64,000 bases of DNA from Streptomyces albogriseolus (GTDB lineage Bacteria > Actinomycetota > Actinomycetes > Streptomycetales > Streptomycetaceae). Each line of letters opens with the position of its first letter. Position 1 is the first letter of the stretch. This document shows positions 42,368 through 51,243 of this stretch, piece by piece. The translations under genes were made by a program, and so were the position numbers. The notes below the pieces were generated by a model. It was not told the DNA's origin and ran no database searches. It saw only the letters and a program-made list of their open reading frames with translations. Location: positions 310,001 to 374,000 of the forward strand of contig BMVA01000004.1 of the NCBI GenBank assembly GCA_014650475.1, given 5' to 3'.

Positions 42368-43387
42368 TCAGACCTCCCGCCACCCCTCCAGCGCCAGCCC
42401 CGCCTCCTCCTTGCGCCGGGTGACGCGGAGGGTGGCCGTCGTGGGGTCGAGGGTGGCGGCGACCAGGGCGCCCTGGGCGTCGACCGCCAGGGCGACCTCG
42501 GCGGCGGACGGGAGGGGCGGGCCGGACTCGGTCCACCAGGCGCCCGCCTGCTCCTGCTCCGTGGGGTACGCCGCGAACGCCACCCGGCCGCTCGCCGAGC
42601 GCTGCGCCAGCACCGTGCAGTCGTGCCCGTCTATCTCGCAGCGCACCGCCGCGACCGGGCCGGGGCCCGCCGCCTGAAGCAGCGGCACCGGCTTGCCGCC
42701 GGGGCGCCAGGCGCACAACTCCCCGTCCTGGCCGGTGAAGAAGAGGGTGGTCCGCTCGGCGGACGTGCGCAGCGCGCGCAGGGTGCCGGGGCGGGCGGCC
42801 ACGTCCGCCGTCTCGTCGCGCGTGGGTGTCCTGCCGGGCTCCTCCTGACGCCAGTGCAGAATCCGGTCGGGCGTGGACGCGTAGACCTCGACCAGGCCGG
42901 ACTCCCGGCTGGCGGCGACGAGTTGGTCCTGGACGCCGGATCCCCTGAGGTCCCGCCACGGGTACCAGCCGCCCCGCTCCTTCTGCACCAGCAGGCTGAC
43001 CCCGCCGCCCGCGTTGCGCACGAAGACGTACGCGCGCCTGCGGTCGTCCACGGCCACCGCCGGCGTGCCCGTGCGGTCGCCCTTGCCGTTGGGGTGGCCG
43101 ACCGGGGACCAGTCCAGCGGGGCGAGCAGCGGACGGAAGTGCGTGGAGTGCACCAGCCGGGACTCCCCCGGCCCTGCCTGCCGCCACGCCGCCAGATGGG
43201 CGTACCCGTCGGCGCCCTGCCCCACGGCCGCGGGTCCCTGCCGGAGCCCCAGATCGCCGCCGACCCGGCGGAAGGGCTCCCAGGGGCCGCCGGGGGCGAG
43301 TTCCGCGCGGCACAGGACGGCGTCGTCCGATTGCAGATAGACGGTGAGGCGGCCGTCGCGGCCGCGGAGAAGCCAGTCGCCGTTCAC
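42368..43387 (-). CDS. Repeat protein, probable beta-propeller, paralogue B
   Basis: A 339-residue protein beginning at the GTG 43387 (MNGDWLLRGRDGRLTVYLQS). Units share motifs with paralogue A: DWLLRGRDGRLT, AYVFVRNAGGGVSLLVQ, GWYPWRDLRGSGVQDQL, ELCAWRPGGKPVPLLQ and GHDCTVLAQRSASGRV. The shared order over most of the length indicates gene duplication around the LCP gene. Neither copy has an export signal. Function unknown; a sugar-recognition propeller is the leading guess. Confidence 0.65.
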   Translation of the reverse strand: MNGDWLLRGRDGRLTVYLQSDDAVLCRAELAPGGPWEPFRRVGGDLGLRQGPAAVGQGADGYAHLAAWRQAGPGESRLVHSTHFRPLLAPLDWSPVGHPNGKGDRTGTPAVAVDDRRRAYVFVRNAGGGVSLLVQKERGGWYPWRDLRGSGVQDQLVAASRESGLVEVYASTPDRILHWRQEEPGRTPTRDETADVAARPGTLRALRTSAERTTLFFTGQDGELCAWRPGGKPVPLLQAAGPGPVAAVRCEIDGHDCTVLAQRSASGRVAFAAYPTEQEQAGAWWTESGPPLPSAAEVALAVDAQGALVAATLDPTTATLRVTRRKEEAGLALEGWREV

Positions 43388-43490
43388 CTGTTCACCTTAC
43401 GCACTGCGGTCCGTGCCGCGGGCGCGGGGATCCTGTCGTACGGCCTGACCCGCGGGTGGATTGCCCGGGCTTGCGTGGGACCCTGACCGT

Positions 43491-43877
43491 ATGGAAGACG
43501 CCGGTTCCCTGCTCGTGATCGTCGACGCCGCGAACGTCGTGGGGTCGGTGCCCGACGGGTGGTGGCGGGACCGCAGGGGCGCCGCCGAGCGGCTGCGGGA
43601 CCACCTCGCGGCGCAGGGGGTGCCCGGGCATGAGGGTCCCGTGGACATCGTGCTCGTGGTGGAGGGCGCGGCCCGGGGTGTGGAGCCGGTCCCGGGGGTC
43701 CGGGTGGCGGCCGCGCCCGGCAGCGGGGACGACCACATGGTCGCCCTGGTGGCCGAGGCGGGCGACCGCCCGGTCCTGGTCGTCACGGCCGACCGGGAGC
43801 TGCGCCGCCGGGTCGAGGAGCTGGGCGCCGACGTCGCCGGGCCGCGTGCCGTACGGCCCGCCCCGCGCCGGGGCTGA
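43491..43877 (+). CDS. Small NYN/PIN-like domain protein
   Basis: A 128-residue protein, MEDAGSLLVIVDAANVVGSV. Acidic residues sit where the PIN-like nuclease fold needs them: VDAANVVGS at the N-terminus, GSGDDHMVALVAE in the middle and VTADRELRRRV near the end. The pattern fits a YacP/NYN-type predicted ribonuclease. No ribosome-binding site is clear. It diverges from propeller B and ends 40 bp before the convergent permease gene. Confidence 0.6.
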   Translation: MEDAGSLLVIVDAANVVGSVPDGWWRDRRGAAERLRDHLAAQGVPGHEGPVDIVLVVEGAARGVEPVPGVRVAAAPGSGDDHMVALVAEAGDRPVLVVTADRELRRRVEELGADVAGPRAVRPAPRRG

Positions 43878-43917
43878 GCCCCGGTCACGGCGCGGGGCCG
43901 CGGGGCCGTGCGGCGGG

Positions 43918-45420
43918 TCAGGACGCCGGCGGCGCCGGCGAGGTGTCCTTCTCGCGGGCCATCCGGCTGTGCGTACGGCTGTACAGGAAGTACACGACGA
44001 TGCCGATCGCCATCCAGATGCCGAACCGGACCCAGGTCTCGGCGGGCAGGTTGAGCATCAGCCAGAGCGAGGCGCCCACCGACACGATCGGCAGCACCGG
44101 CACCCACGGGGTGCGGAACGCGCGGTGCAGGTCGGGGCGGGTGCGGCGGAGGATGATCACGCTGATCGCGACGATGACGAAGGCGAACAGCGTGCCGATG
44201 TTCACCAGCGCGGCCAGTTCGTTGAGCGGGGTGAAGCCGGCCAGCACCGCGATGACGACGCCGAGCAGGATGGTCGGCCGGTGCGGGGTCCGGAAGCGCG
44301 GGTGGACCCGGGAGAAGAAGGTGGGCAGCAGACCGTCGCGGCTCATCGCGAAGAAGACGCGGGTCTGGCCGAGCAGCAGGATCATGCAGACGGTCGTCAG
44401 GCCGACGGCGGCGCCGAAGCTGATGAAGCCGGCGAACCAGGGATGCCCGGTGGCCTTGAACGCGTCCGCGAGCGGGGCGTCCACGGACAGTTCGGAGTAG
44501 TGCTGCATTCCGGTGACGACGAGCGACACCAGGACGTACAGCACGGTGCAGATGAACAGCGACCCGAGGATGCCGCGGGGCATGTCACGCTGCGGGTTGC
44601 GGGTCTCCTCGGCGGCCGTGGCGACGATGTCGAAGCCGATGAACGCGAAGAACACCACCGAGGCGGCGGTGAAGATGCCCATCACGCCGAAGTTGGCCGG
44701 GGCCCAGCCGAACATGAGCTGGATCAGGGGCGAGTCGAGGCTTTCACCGGCCGGCACGGGCTGGGATTCCGGGATGAACGGGTCGTAGTTGTCGGCGGTG
44801 ATGAAGAAGGCGCCGGCGATGATCACGACCAGGACGACGGTCACCTTGATGGCGACGACGACCGAGGTGACCCGGGCGGACAGCTTCATGCCGAGGACGA
44901 GGATGCCGGTGAGCACCAGGACCAGGACGGCGGCGAGGATGTCGAAGCCGAAGACGTCGGAGCCCTCGCGGCTGCCGAGGGCGGCGGGCATCTCCCACCC
45001 GGCGTTCTCCATGAGCGACTGGATGTAGCCCGACCAGCCGACGGCCACCACCGCCGTGCCGAGCGCGAACTCCAGGACCAGGTCCCAGCCGATGATCCAG
45101 GCCGGCAGCTCGCCCAGGGAGGCGTACGAGAACGTGTACGCGGAGCCGGCCACGGGGACGGTCGAGGCGAACTCGGCGTAGCAGAGCGCGGCGAGCGCGC
45201 AGACGACACCGGCCACCACGAAGGCCAGGGCGGTGGCCGGGCCCGCGTTGTCCTTGGCGACCGTGCCGGTGAGGACGAAGATGCCGGTGCCGATGATGAC
45301 ACCGACACCGAAGACGGTCAGGTCCAGCGCGGACAGGGATTTCTTGAGGGCGTGCTCGGGCTCCTCGGTGTCGCGGATGGACTGTTCTACCTTCTTCGTC
45401 CGGAAGAGGGGGCTTGTCAC
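43918..45420 (-). CDS. Amino-acid permease of the APC superfamily
   Basis: A 500-residue 12-helix transporter of the cationic amino-acid (CAT) type. The signature GVGVIIGTGIFVLTGTVAKDNAGPA lies in helix 1, followed by SLGELPAWIIGWDLVLEFALG and FFAFIGFDIVATAAEETRNPQRDMP. It imports an amino acid by proton coupling; the exact substrate is unknown. The start is the GTG at 45420, with GGAGG eight bases before it; longer N-terminal extensions upstream lack a ribosome-binding site. Confidence 0.88.
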   Translation of the reverse strand: MTSPLFRTKKVEQSIRDTEEPEHALKKSLSALDLTVFGVGVIIGTGIFVLTGTVAKDNAGPATALAFVVAGVVCALAALCYAEFASTVPVAGSAYTFSYASLGELPAWIIGWDLVLEFALGTAVVAVGWSGYIQSLMENAGWEMPAALGSREGSDVFGFDILAAVLVLVLTGILVLGMKLSARVTSVVVAIKVTVVLVVIIAGAFFITADNYDPFIPESQPVPAGESLDSPLIQLMFGWAPANFGVMGIFTAASVVFFAFIGFDIVATAAEETRNPQRDMPRGILGSLFICTVLYVLVSLVVTGMQHYSELSVDAPLADAFKATGHPWFAGFISFGAAVGLTTVCMILLLGQTRVFFAMSRDGLLPTFFSRVHPRFRTPHRPTILLGVVIAVLAGFTPLNELAALVNIGTLFAFVIVAISVIILRRTRPDLHRAFRTPWVPVLPIVSVGASLWLMLNLPAETWVRFGIWMAIGIVVYFLYSRTHSRMAREKDTSPAPPAS

Positions 45421-45499
45421 GGGTACCTCCCACGCTTGTCGTCCTCGACATGATCGAGAGGGGGCGTGGTTCGTATGCCCCGGCGCGGGCGCCTTCACG

Positions 45500-45549
45500 C
45501 GAACGGGCCGCGCGCGCCACACTTCACAGTGGCACGCGCGGCCCGTTCG
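45500..45549 (-). terminator. Hairpin terminator after dxs
   Basis: A 15-bp perfect stem (45500-45514 with 45535-45549) with an additional 5-bp inner stem lies 52 bp beyond the dxs stop codon in the 180-bp gap before the permease gene. Confidence 0.7.
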
Positions 45550-45600
45550 GACCACGTGCGCGCGGCCGGACCGGTGACGGCGGTTCGCGCGCGGACGGCG

Positions 45601-47535
45601 TCAGTCCCGGGCGGGCTCCACCGAGTCGACGGCGTCCGCGGAGGAGCGCTCGTACTTTCCGTCCAGCTTGGCGACCAGGCCGGTGACCTGGCGGGCGACG
45701 TCCGGGGCGGTCAGCCCGATCTCCGCCATGACCTCGGCGCGCGAGGCGTGGTCGAGGAAGCGCGGCGGGATGCCGAAGTCGCGCAGCGGCATGTCCACCC
45801 CGGCGTCGCGCAGCGCCTGGGCGATCGCGGAGCCGACGCCGCCGACGCGCGAGTTGTCCTCGACGGTGACGACGACGCGGTGCTTCGCGGCGAGCGGGGC
45901 CATGGCCTCGTCGACGGGCTTGACCCAGCGCGGGTCGACGACGGTGGTGGAGATGCCCTGCCGGTCCAGCAGCGAGGCGATCTCCAGGCACATCGGTGCG
46001 AGCGCTCCCACGGAGACCAGCAGCACGTCAGGGGTGTCGGTGCCGGGCTCGCGCAGGACGTCCATGCCGCCGACGCGGCCCACGGCGGGCACGGCGGGGC
46101 CGACGGCGCCCTTGGAGAAGCGCACCACGGTGGGGGCGTCCTCGACCGCGACGGCCTCGCGGAGCTGGGCGCGGACCTGGTCGGCGTCGCGCGGGGCGGC
46201 GAGCCGCAGGCCGGGCACGACCTGGAGGATCGACATGTCCCACATGCCGTTGTGGGAGGCGCCGTCGGTGCCGGTGACACCGGCCCGGTCGAGCACGAAC
46301 GTCACGCCGCACCTGTGCAGGGCCACGTCCATGAGCACCTGGTCGAAGGCGCGGTTCAGGAAGGTGGCGTACACGGCGAAGACGGGGTGCACGCCCGCGT
46401 GGGCGAGGCCGGCGGCGGAGACGGCGCCGTGCTGCTCGGCGATGCCGACGTCGTAGACGCGGTCGGGGAAGCGCTTGGCGAACTTGTCCAGGCCGACCGG
46501 CTGGAGCATGGCGGCGGTGATGGCGACGACGTCCTCGCGCTCCTCGCCGAGCTTGACCATCTCCTCGCCGAAGACGGACGTCCAGTCGGCGCCGGAGGTG
46601 GCGATCGGCAGGCCCGTGTCGGGGTGGATCTTGCCGACGGCGTGGAAGCGGTCCGCCTCGTCCTGGAGGGCGGGCTGGTAGCCGCGGCCCTTCTCGGTGA
46701 TGCAGTGGACGATCACCGGCCCGTTGAACCGCTTGGCGCGGGCCAGCGCGGACTCCAGGGCCTCGATGTCGTGGCCGTCGATGGGGCCGACGTACTTCAG
46801 GCCGAGGTCCTCGAACATGCCCTGCGGGGCGATGAAGTCCTTCAGGCCCTTCTTCGCGCCGTGCAGGGTGTCGTAGAGGGCCTGGCCGACGACCGGGGTG
46901 CGCTCCAGGAGGTCCTTGGTGCGGGTCAGGAAGCGCTCGTAGCCGTCGGTGGTGCGCAGGGTCGCCAGGTGGTTCGCCAGGCCGCCGATGGTGGGCGAGT
47001 AGGAGCGCTCGTTGTCGTTGACGACGATGACCAGCGGGCGGTCCTTGGCGTCGGCGATGTTGTTGAGCGCCTCCCAGGCCATGCCGCCGGTGAGGGCGCC
47101 GTCGCCGATGACCGCGACGACGTGGCTGTCGTCCCGCCTCATCAGCTGGTTGGCCTTGGCGATGCCGTCGGCCCAGCCCAGCACCGTGGAGGCGTGGCTG
47201 TTCTCGATGACGTCGTGCTCGGACTCCGCCTGCGAGGGGTAGCCGGACAGGCCGCCCTTCATCTTCAGCTTGGAGAAGTCCTGCCGGCCGGTCAGCAGCT
47301 TGTGCACGTAGGACTGGTGGCCGGTGTCCCAGAGGACCTTGTCCTTCGGGGACTCGAAGACCCGGTGCAGGGCGATGGTGAGCTCCACCACACCGAGGTT
47401 GGGGCCGAGGTGGCCGCCGGTCTTGGAGACCGCGTCGACGAGGAAGGTCCGGATCTCCCCGGCCAGCTGGTCGAGCTCCTCGAGGGTGAGCCGGTCCAGA
47501 TCGCGCGGTCCCCTGATGCGGGTCAGCAGCGGCAC
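45601..47535 (-). CDS. dxs: 1-deoxy-D-xylulose-5-phosphate synthase
   Basis: A 644-residue thiamine-diphosphate enzyme joining pyruvate and glyceraldehyde-3-phosphate, the first step of the MEP isoprenoid route. The TPP-binding motif is [16 protein letters not shown] near residue 145; [16 protein letters not shown] near the N-terminus and [14 protein letters not shown] are typical. Length is normal. The GTG at 47535 follows AAGGAGG. A TAGACT -10-like element faces it at about 47584-47589. Only this MEP gene is present here. Confidence 0.96.
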   Translation of the reverse strand: MPLLTRIRGPRDLDRLTLEELDQLAGEIRTFLVDAVSKTGGHLGPNLGVVELTIALHRVFESPKDKVLWDTGHQSYVHKLLTGRQDFSKLKMKGGLSGYPSQAESEHDVIENSHASTVLGWADGIAKANQLMRRDDSHVVAVIGDGALTGGMAWEALNNIADAKDRPLVIVVNDNERSYSPTIGGLANHLATLRTTDGYERFLTRTKDLLERTPVVGQALYDTLHGAKKGLKDFIAPQGMFEDLGLKYVGPIDGHDIEALESALARAKRFNGPVIVHCITEKGRGYQPALQDEADRFHAVGKIHPDTGLPIATSGADWTSVFGEEMVKLGEEREDVVAITAAMLQPVGLDKFAKRFPDRVYDVGIAEQHGAVSAAGLAHAGVHPVFAVYATFLNRAFDQVLMDVALHRCGVTFVLDRAGVTGTDGASHNGMWDMSILQVVPGLRLAAPRDADQVRAQLREAVAVEDAPTVVRFSKGAVGPAVPAVGRVGGMDVLREPGTDTPDVLLVSVGALAPMCLEIASLLDRQGISTTVVDPRWVKPVDEAMAPLAAKHRVVVTVEDNSRVGGVGSAIAQALRDAGVDMPLRDFGIPPRFLDHASRAEVMAEIGLTAPDVARQVTGLVAKLDGKYERSSADAVDSVEPARD

Positions 47536-47675
47536 CCGTGCCTCCTTGCAGTAGAGCTGATCGAGCTGTTGCCGGGCGGGTCGAGTCTAATCTTCCGCTC
47601 AACCGATCGTTCCCGGGGCGGTGCGTCGTACATCACCCGTTCGGCAGTACCCCCGTACGACGCCCTCACGACACG

Positions 47676-47710
47676 ACTGTGCCCGGCACCTGAAAGGCGC
47701 CGGGCACAGT
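47676..47710 (-). terminator. Hairpin terminator after xylH
   Basis: A 12-bp perfect stem (47676-47687 with 47699-47710) stands 33 bp after the xylH stop codon and upstream of the dxs promoter. Confidence 0.7.
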
Positions 47711-47743
47711 CACACCCGAAGGGGGCGCGGGACCGTACTAGGC

Positions 47744-49039
47744 CTAAGCCCGCCCCGCGGTCTTCTGCGTCTTCCGGGTGACGGCGTCGATGACGACCGT
47801 CGCCAGCAGCACACCACCGGTGATCATGTACTGCACCGGCGAGGCGATGCCTTCCAGCGCCAGCCCGTACTGGATGGACACGATGACCATCACACCGAGC
47901 AGCGCGTCCCACGTGCGGCCACGTCCGCCGAAGAGCGAGGTACCGCCGATCACCGCGGCCGCGATGACGTTCATCAGGAACTCACCGGTACCGGCGCCCT
48001 GGTTCGCGGAGGCGATCTTCGACGCCACGAACAGACCGCCCATCGCGGCGAACGTACCGGCGATCGCGAAGACCGAGATCCGGATCAGCTCGACGTTGAT
48101 GCCCGCACGGCGGGACGCCTCGACGCTGCCGCCGAGCGCGAACACCTTGCGGCCGTACGAGGTGCGGCGCAGCACGAAGTCCGTGAGGACCAGGAAGGCC
48201 AGGAAGATCACCACGGCCAGCGGCAGGCCCTTGTACTGGTTGAACACGATCGCGACGGCGAAGGCCAGGATCGCGAGCAGCGCCGTCCGGACGATGATCT
48301 CGTTCAGCGGGCGGGAGGGCACCCCGGCGGCCTCACGACGGCGGTTGTCGAAGAACGACGCCAGGAAGTACGCCACGGTCGCGAACAGCGCCAGACCGTA
48401 CGCGGCGGCCACATCGCTGAAGTAGTAGCTGGTCAGCTTGACGACCAGGCCCTCGGAGTCCAGGTTGATGGTGCCGTTGTCACCGAGGATCTGGAGCATG
48501 AAGCCCTGCCAGAACAGCAGGCCGGCCAGGGTGACGGCGAAGGCGGGCACGCCGATCCGGGCGAAGATGAAGCCGTGGATCGCGCCGGCGACCGTGCCGG
48601 TGAGGATCGCCAGTACGAGGGCGAGTATCTCGTTCATGCCGTGCGTGATGTTCAGCACGGCGAACGTGGCGCCCGCGACACCGCTGACGGAACCGACCGA
48701 CAGGTCGATCTCGCCGAGCAGCAGGACGAAGACGATGCCGACGGCGATCATGCCGGTGCCGACCATGGCGACGGACATGTCGGAGAAGTTGCCGGCGGTG
48801 AGGAAGTTGCCGTTCAGGCTGGTGAAGATCGCCCAGATGACCAGCAGGCCGACCACCACGGGGATGGAGCCGAGGTCACCCGCCTTCATCTTCCGCTTGA
48901 ACTCGTTCCAGTAGCCCATCAGGCCCTGTTCGCGCACCAGCAGCCGGGGGTCGACCGCGGTGACCGCCTTGGCGGCCGCGTCGGGGTTCGCCACGGAGTG
49001 TTCCTCGGCGGTGGGGGTGGAGGTCTTCTCGGTGCTCAC
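47744..49039 (-). CDS. xylH: Xylose ABC transporter permease
   Basis: A 431-residue CUT2-family permease with about ten membrane helices. The family segments VLLLGEIDLSVGSVSGVAG, GVPAFAVTLAGLLFWQG and the ribose-type GGTSLFGGRGRTWDALLGV are present. Its GTG overlaps the xylG stop by four bases (GTGA). It forms the channel for xylose uptake with XylG and XylF. Assignment to xylose rests on the rok7B7 neighbour and on memory of the S. coelicolor xylFGH locus. Confidence 0.88.
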   Translation of the reverse strand: MSTEKTSTPTAEEHSVANPDAAAKAVTAVDPRLLVREQGLMGYWNEFKRKMKAGDLGSIPVVVGLLVIWAIFTSLNGNFLTAGNFSDMSVAMVGTGMIAVGIVFVLLLGEIDLSVGSVSGVAGATFAVLNITHGMNEILALVLAILTGTVAGAIHGFIFARIGVPAFAVTLAGLLFWQGFMLQILGDNGTINLDSEGLVVKLTSYYFSDVAAAYGLALFATVAYFLASFFDNRRREAAGVPSRPLNEIIVRTALLAILAFAVAIVFNQYKGLPLAVVIFLAFLVLTDFVLRRTSYGRKVFALGGSVEASRRAGINVELIRISVFAIAGTFAAMGGLFVASKIASANQGAGTGEFLMNVIAAAVIGGTSLFGGRGRTWDALLGVMVIVSIQYGLALEGIASPVQYMITGGVLLATVVIDAVTRKTQKTAGRA

Positions 49040-49818
49040 TTCGTGATCTCCCCATTGGTGCGCGCCGCACGACGGGTCACGGCGTTGTCCGTGGCGCCCG
49101 TGATGGCGGAGATGATTTCTTCCTGCGAGGTCGACTTGACCTCGAAGACGCCGTTGTTGCGCCCGAGGCGCAGGACGGCGACCTTGTCCGCCACGGCCTT
49201 CACGTCCGCCATGTTGTGGCTGATGAGGATGACCGCGTGGCCGCGCTCGCGCAACCGCTCGACCAGGTCGAGGACCTGCGCGGTCTGCTCGACGCCGAGG
49301 GCCGCGGTGGGCTCGTCCAGGATGACCAGCTTGGGCTCGCCGAGCATGGACCGGGCGATGGCGACCACCTGGCGCTGACCACCGGACAGCGAGGCGATCG
49401 GGATACGGACGCTGGGGATGCGGATCGACAGGGTGTCGAGGAGCTCGCGGGAGCGGCGCTCCATCTCCACCTCGTCCAGGACGCCGCGCCTGCGCAGCTC
49501 CCGGCCCAGGTAGAGGTTGCCGACGACGTCGATGTTGTCGCACAGCGCGAGGTCCTGGTACACCGTCGCGATGCCCAGGTTCTGGGCGTCGTGCGGCCTG
49601 TTGATCTGGACGGCCTTGCCGTCCCACTCGATGACGCCCTCATCGATGGGGTGCACGCCGGCGATCGTCTTGACCAGCGTGGACTTTCCGGCGCCGTTGT
49701 CGCCCACCAGGGCGACCACTTCACCGGCGTGGACCTCAAGCTCGACGTCGGTGAGCGCCTGGACGGCACCGAACCGCTTGGAGACCCCGCGCAACGCCAG
49801 CACGGGCGTAGCGGACAC
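49036..49818 (-). CDS. xylG: Xylose ABC transporter ATP-binding protein, single-domain
   Basis: A 260-residue ATPase with Walker A GDNGAGKST, signature LSGGQRQVV and Walker B LVILDEPTAAL. The classic XylG/RbsA has two ABC domains and about 500 residues; only one is present here, so two copies must act together. The GTG at 49818 is preferred to the ATG at 49827, because AAGGAG ends right at that ATG but sits 9 nt before the GTG. It couples to xylH. It is separated from xylF by a structured 187-bp gap. Confidence 0.87.
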   Translation of the reverse strand: MSATPVLALRGVSKRFGAVQALTDVELEVHAGEVVALVGDNGAGKSTLVKTIAGVHPIDEGVIEWDGKAVQINRPHDAQNLGIATVYQDLALCDNIDVVGNLYLGRELRRRGVLDEVEMERRSRELLDTLSIRIPSVRIPIASLSGGQRQVVAIARSMLGEPKLVILDEPTAALGVEQTAQVLDLVERLRERGHAVILISHNMADVKAVADKVAVLRLGRNNGVFEVKSTSQEEIISAITGATDNAVTRRAARTNGEITK

Positions 49819-49883
49819 GTGAACCATCTCCTTCGCCGCCTGACCCGGCGGGAGGTTGTGCAAGGGATTGGGGGGTGTTCCGT

Positions 49884-49981
49884 CCGGCGCCCCGCGTAGC
49901 TTGCGGGGCTGGTGTGTGCGGGGCGCCGGCGGAAGCGTGTGGCAGTCGTCCCGTCGGGGAGTCCGGGTCTGCGGACTCCCC
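49884..49981 (-). promoter_or_regulatory. Structured xylF-xylG intercistronic region
   Basis: Three hairpins lie in the 187 bp between xylF and xylG. Just past xylF is a 10-bp perfect stem (49956-49965 with 49972-49981). Further on, 49884-49895 can pair with 49918-49929 (12 bp), or 49889-49895 with 49903-49909 (7 bp). The last two pairings share the same left arm and exclude each other. They may partly end transcription or protect xylF mRNA, so that more binding protein than transporter is made. Confidence 0.55.
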
Positions 49982-50005
49982 TTGAGTCACGGGATGGGGG
50001 ACTGC

Positions 50006-51121
50006 TTACTTGAGGCCGATCTTGTCGCAGGCGGCCTTGTACTTGCCGGTGCAGATCTCCTGGACGGTGTAGATGCCGTCCTTGATCACGGTGTCGTTGA
50101 TGTTGTCCTTGGTCAGCGAGACGACCGGGACGATCACCGAGGGGATGCCCTTGGTGGTGGGGCTGTCGACCTTGTCCTTGGCGAGGGAGTCCAGCGACTT
50201 GCCCTGGGCCAGCGCGACGGCCATCTCCGCGGCGACGTTCGCCTCCTGCGGGTACGGCTTGTAGACGCTCATGTACTGCTCACCGGTCACGATGCGCTGC
50301 ACGCCCGCGAGCTCGGCGTCCTGGCCGGTGACCGGGATGTTCTTCAGGCCGGCGGCCTTGAGGGCGGTGATGATGCCGCCCGCCATGCCGTCGTTGGCGG
50401 AGTAGACGCCGACGATCTTGTCCTTGCCGAGGGCGGAGATGGCGCCCTCCATGTTGGCGTTGGCGTTCTCGGGCTTCCACTCCTTGGTGTCGTACTCGCG
50501 CCCGATCTTGACCTTGCCGTCGAGGACGGAGTGCGCGCCCTCCTTGAACATGGCGGCGTTCGGGTCGGTGGAGGAGCCGTTCATCATGACGATCTGGCCG
50601 CTCTTGGCCTTGTCGCCCAGCGCCTCGAGCAGGGCCTCGCCCTGCGTCTTGCCGACGGTCACGTTGTCGAACGACGTGTAGGCGTCGATCGGACCCTCGG
50701 CGAGGCGGTCGTAGGCCACGACCGGGATGCCCGCGTCCTTGGCCTTCTTCACGGAGCCGGCGATGGCCTTGGAGTCCACCGCGTCCACGATGAGCACGTC
50801 GACCTTGTTGGTCACCATCGTGTCGACCTGCTGGTTCTGCAGGCTGGCGTCCTGCTTGGCGTTGGCGTAGACGACCTCGCCCTTGTTGTTCGTGAGCTCC
50901 TTGACCTTCTTCTCGATCAAGGGCTTGTCGAGCTTCTCGTACCGCGCGGTCTGGTTCTCCGGCAGGAGCAGACCGACCTTGATGTTGTCGCCCTTGGCGG
51001 CGGAGTCGCCCGAGTCGCTCTTCTTGTCGCCGGACTCGGCGGCGCTGCCACAGGCGGCGAGCGAGACGGCCATCGCACCCGCGGCGATGGCGAAGGCGGC
51101 ACGACGCATACGCGTGTTCAC
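50006..51121 (-). CDS. xylF: Xylose-binding lipoprotein
   Basis: A 371-residue ribose/xylose-type periplasmic-binding protein. The signal peptide MRRAAFAIAAGAMAVSLAAC ends in a lipobox. The mature sequence KVGLLLPENQTARYEKLDKP and QQVDTMVTNKVDVLIVDAVD, KAKDAGIPVVAYDRLAEG, VTGQDAELAGVQRIVTGEQ are typical XylF elements. GTG 51121 is preferred because GGGAGG lies nine bases upstream; ATG 51109 is the alternative. It captures xylose for XylGH. Confidence 0.88.
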   Translation of the reverse strand: MNTRMRRAAFAIAAGAMAVSLAACGSAAESGDKKSDSGDSAAKGDNIKVGLLLPENQTARYEKLDKPLIEKKVKELTNNKGEVVYANAKQDASLQNQQVDTMVTNKVDVLIVDAVDSKAIAGSVKKAKDAGIPVVAYDRLAEGPIDAYTSFDNVTVGKTQGEALLEALGDKAKSGQIVMMNGSSTDPNAAMFKEGAHSVLDGKVKIGREYDTKEWKPENANANMEGAISALGKDKIVGVYSANDGMAGGIITALKAAGLKNIPVTGQDAELAGVQRIVTGEQYMSVYKPYPQEANVAAEMAVALAQGKSLDSLAKDKVDSPTTKGIPSVIVPVVSLTKDNINDTVIKDGIYTVQEICTGKYKAACDKIGLK

Positions 51122-51219
51122 TTCTACAAACCTCCCTGACGAGGCCGCGTCGTTGCGGCCGAGGTGGCTGGAAGTCAACTCGGCCGCACGTGCGACGTCA
51201 AGAAGTAAATCCTTAACGA

Positions 51220-51237
51220 GATGGCAACGGTGCCATC
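51220..51237. promoter_or_regulatory. Inverted repeat between rok7B7 and xylF
   Basis: GATGGCA-ACGG-TGCCATC is a 7-bp perfect inverted repeat six bases past the rok stop codon and 99 bp before the xylF start. It may end the rok transcript or be an operator of the xylF promoter; both lie in the same 122-bp gap. Confidence 0.45.
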
Positions 51238-51243
51238 CGTTCT

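Noticed and set aside
45421-45555. 45-residue N-terminal extension of the amino-acid permease
   Set aside because: It lacks membrane or domain character, and GGAGG just before the GTG at 45420 marks that start instead.
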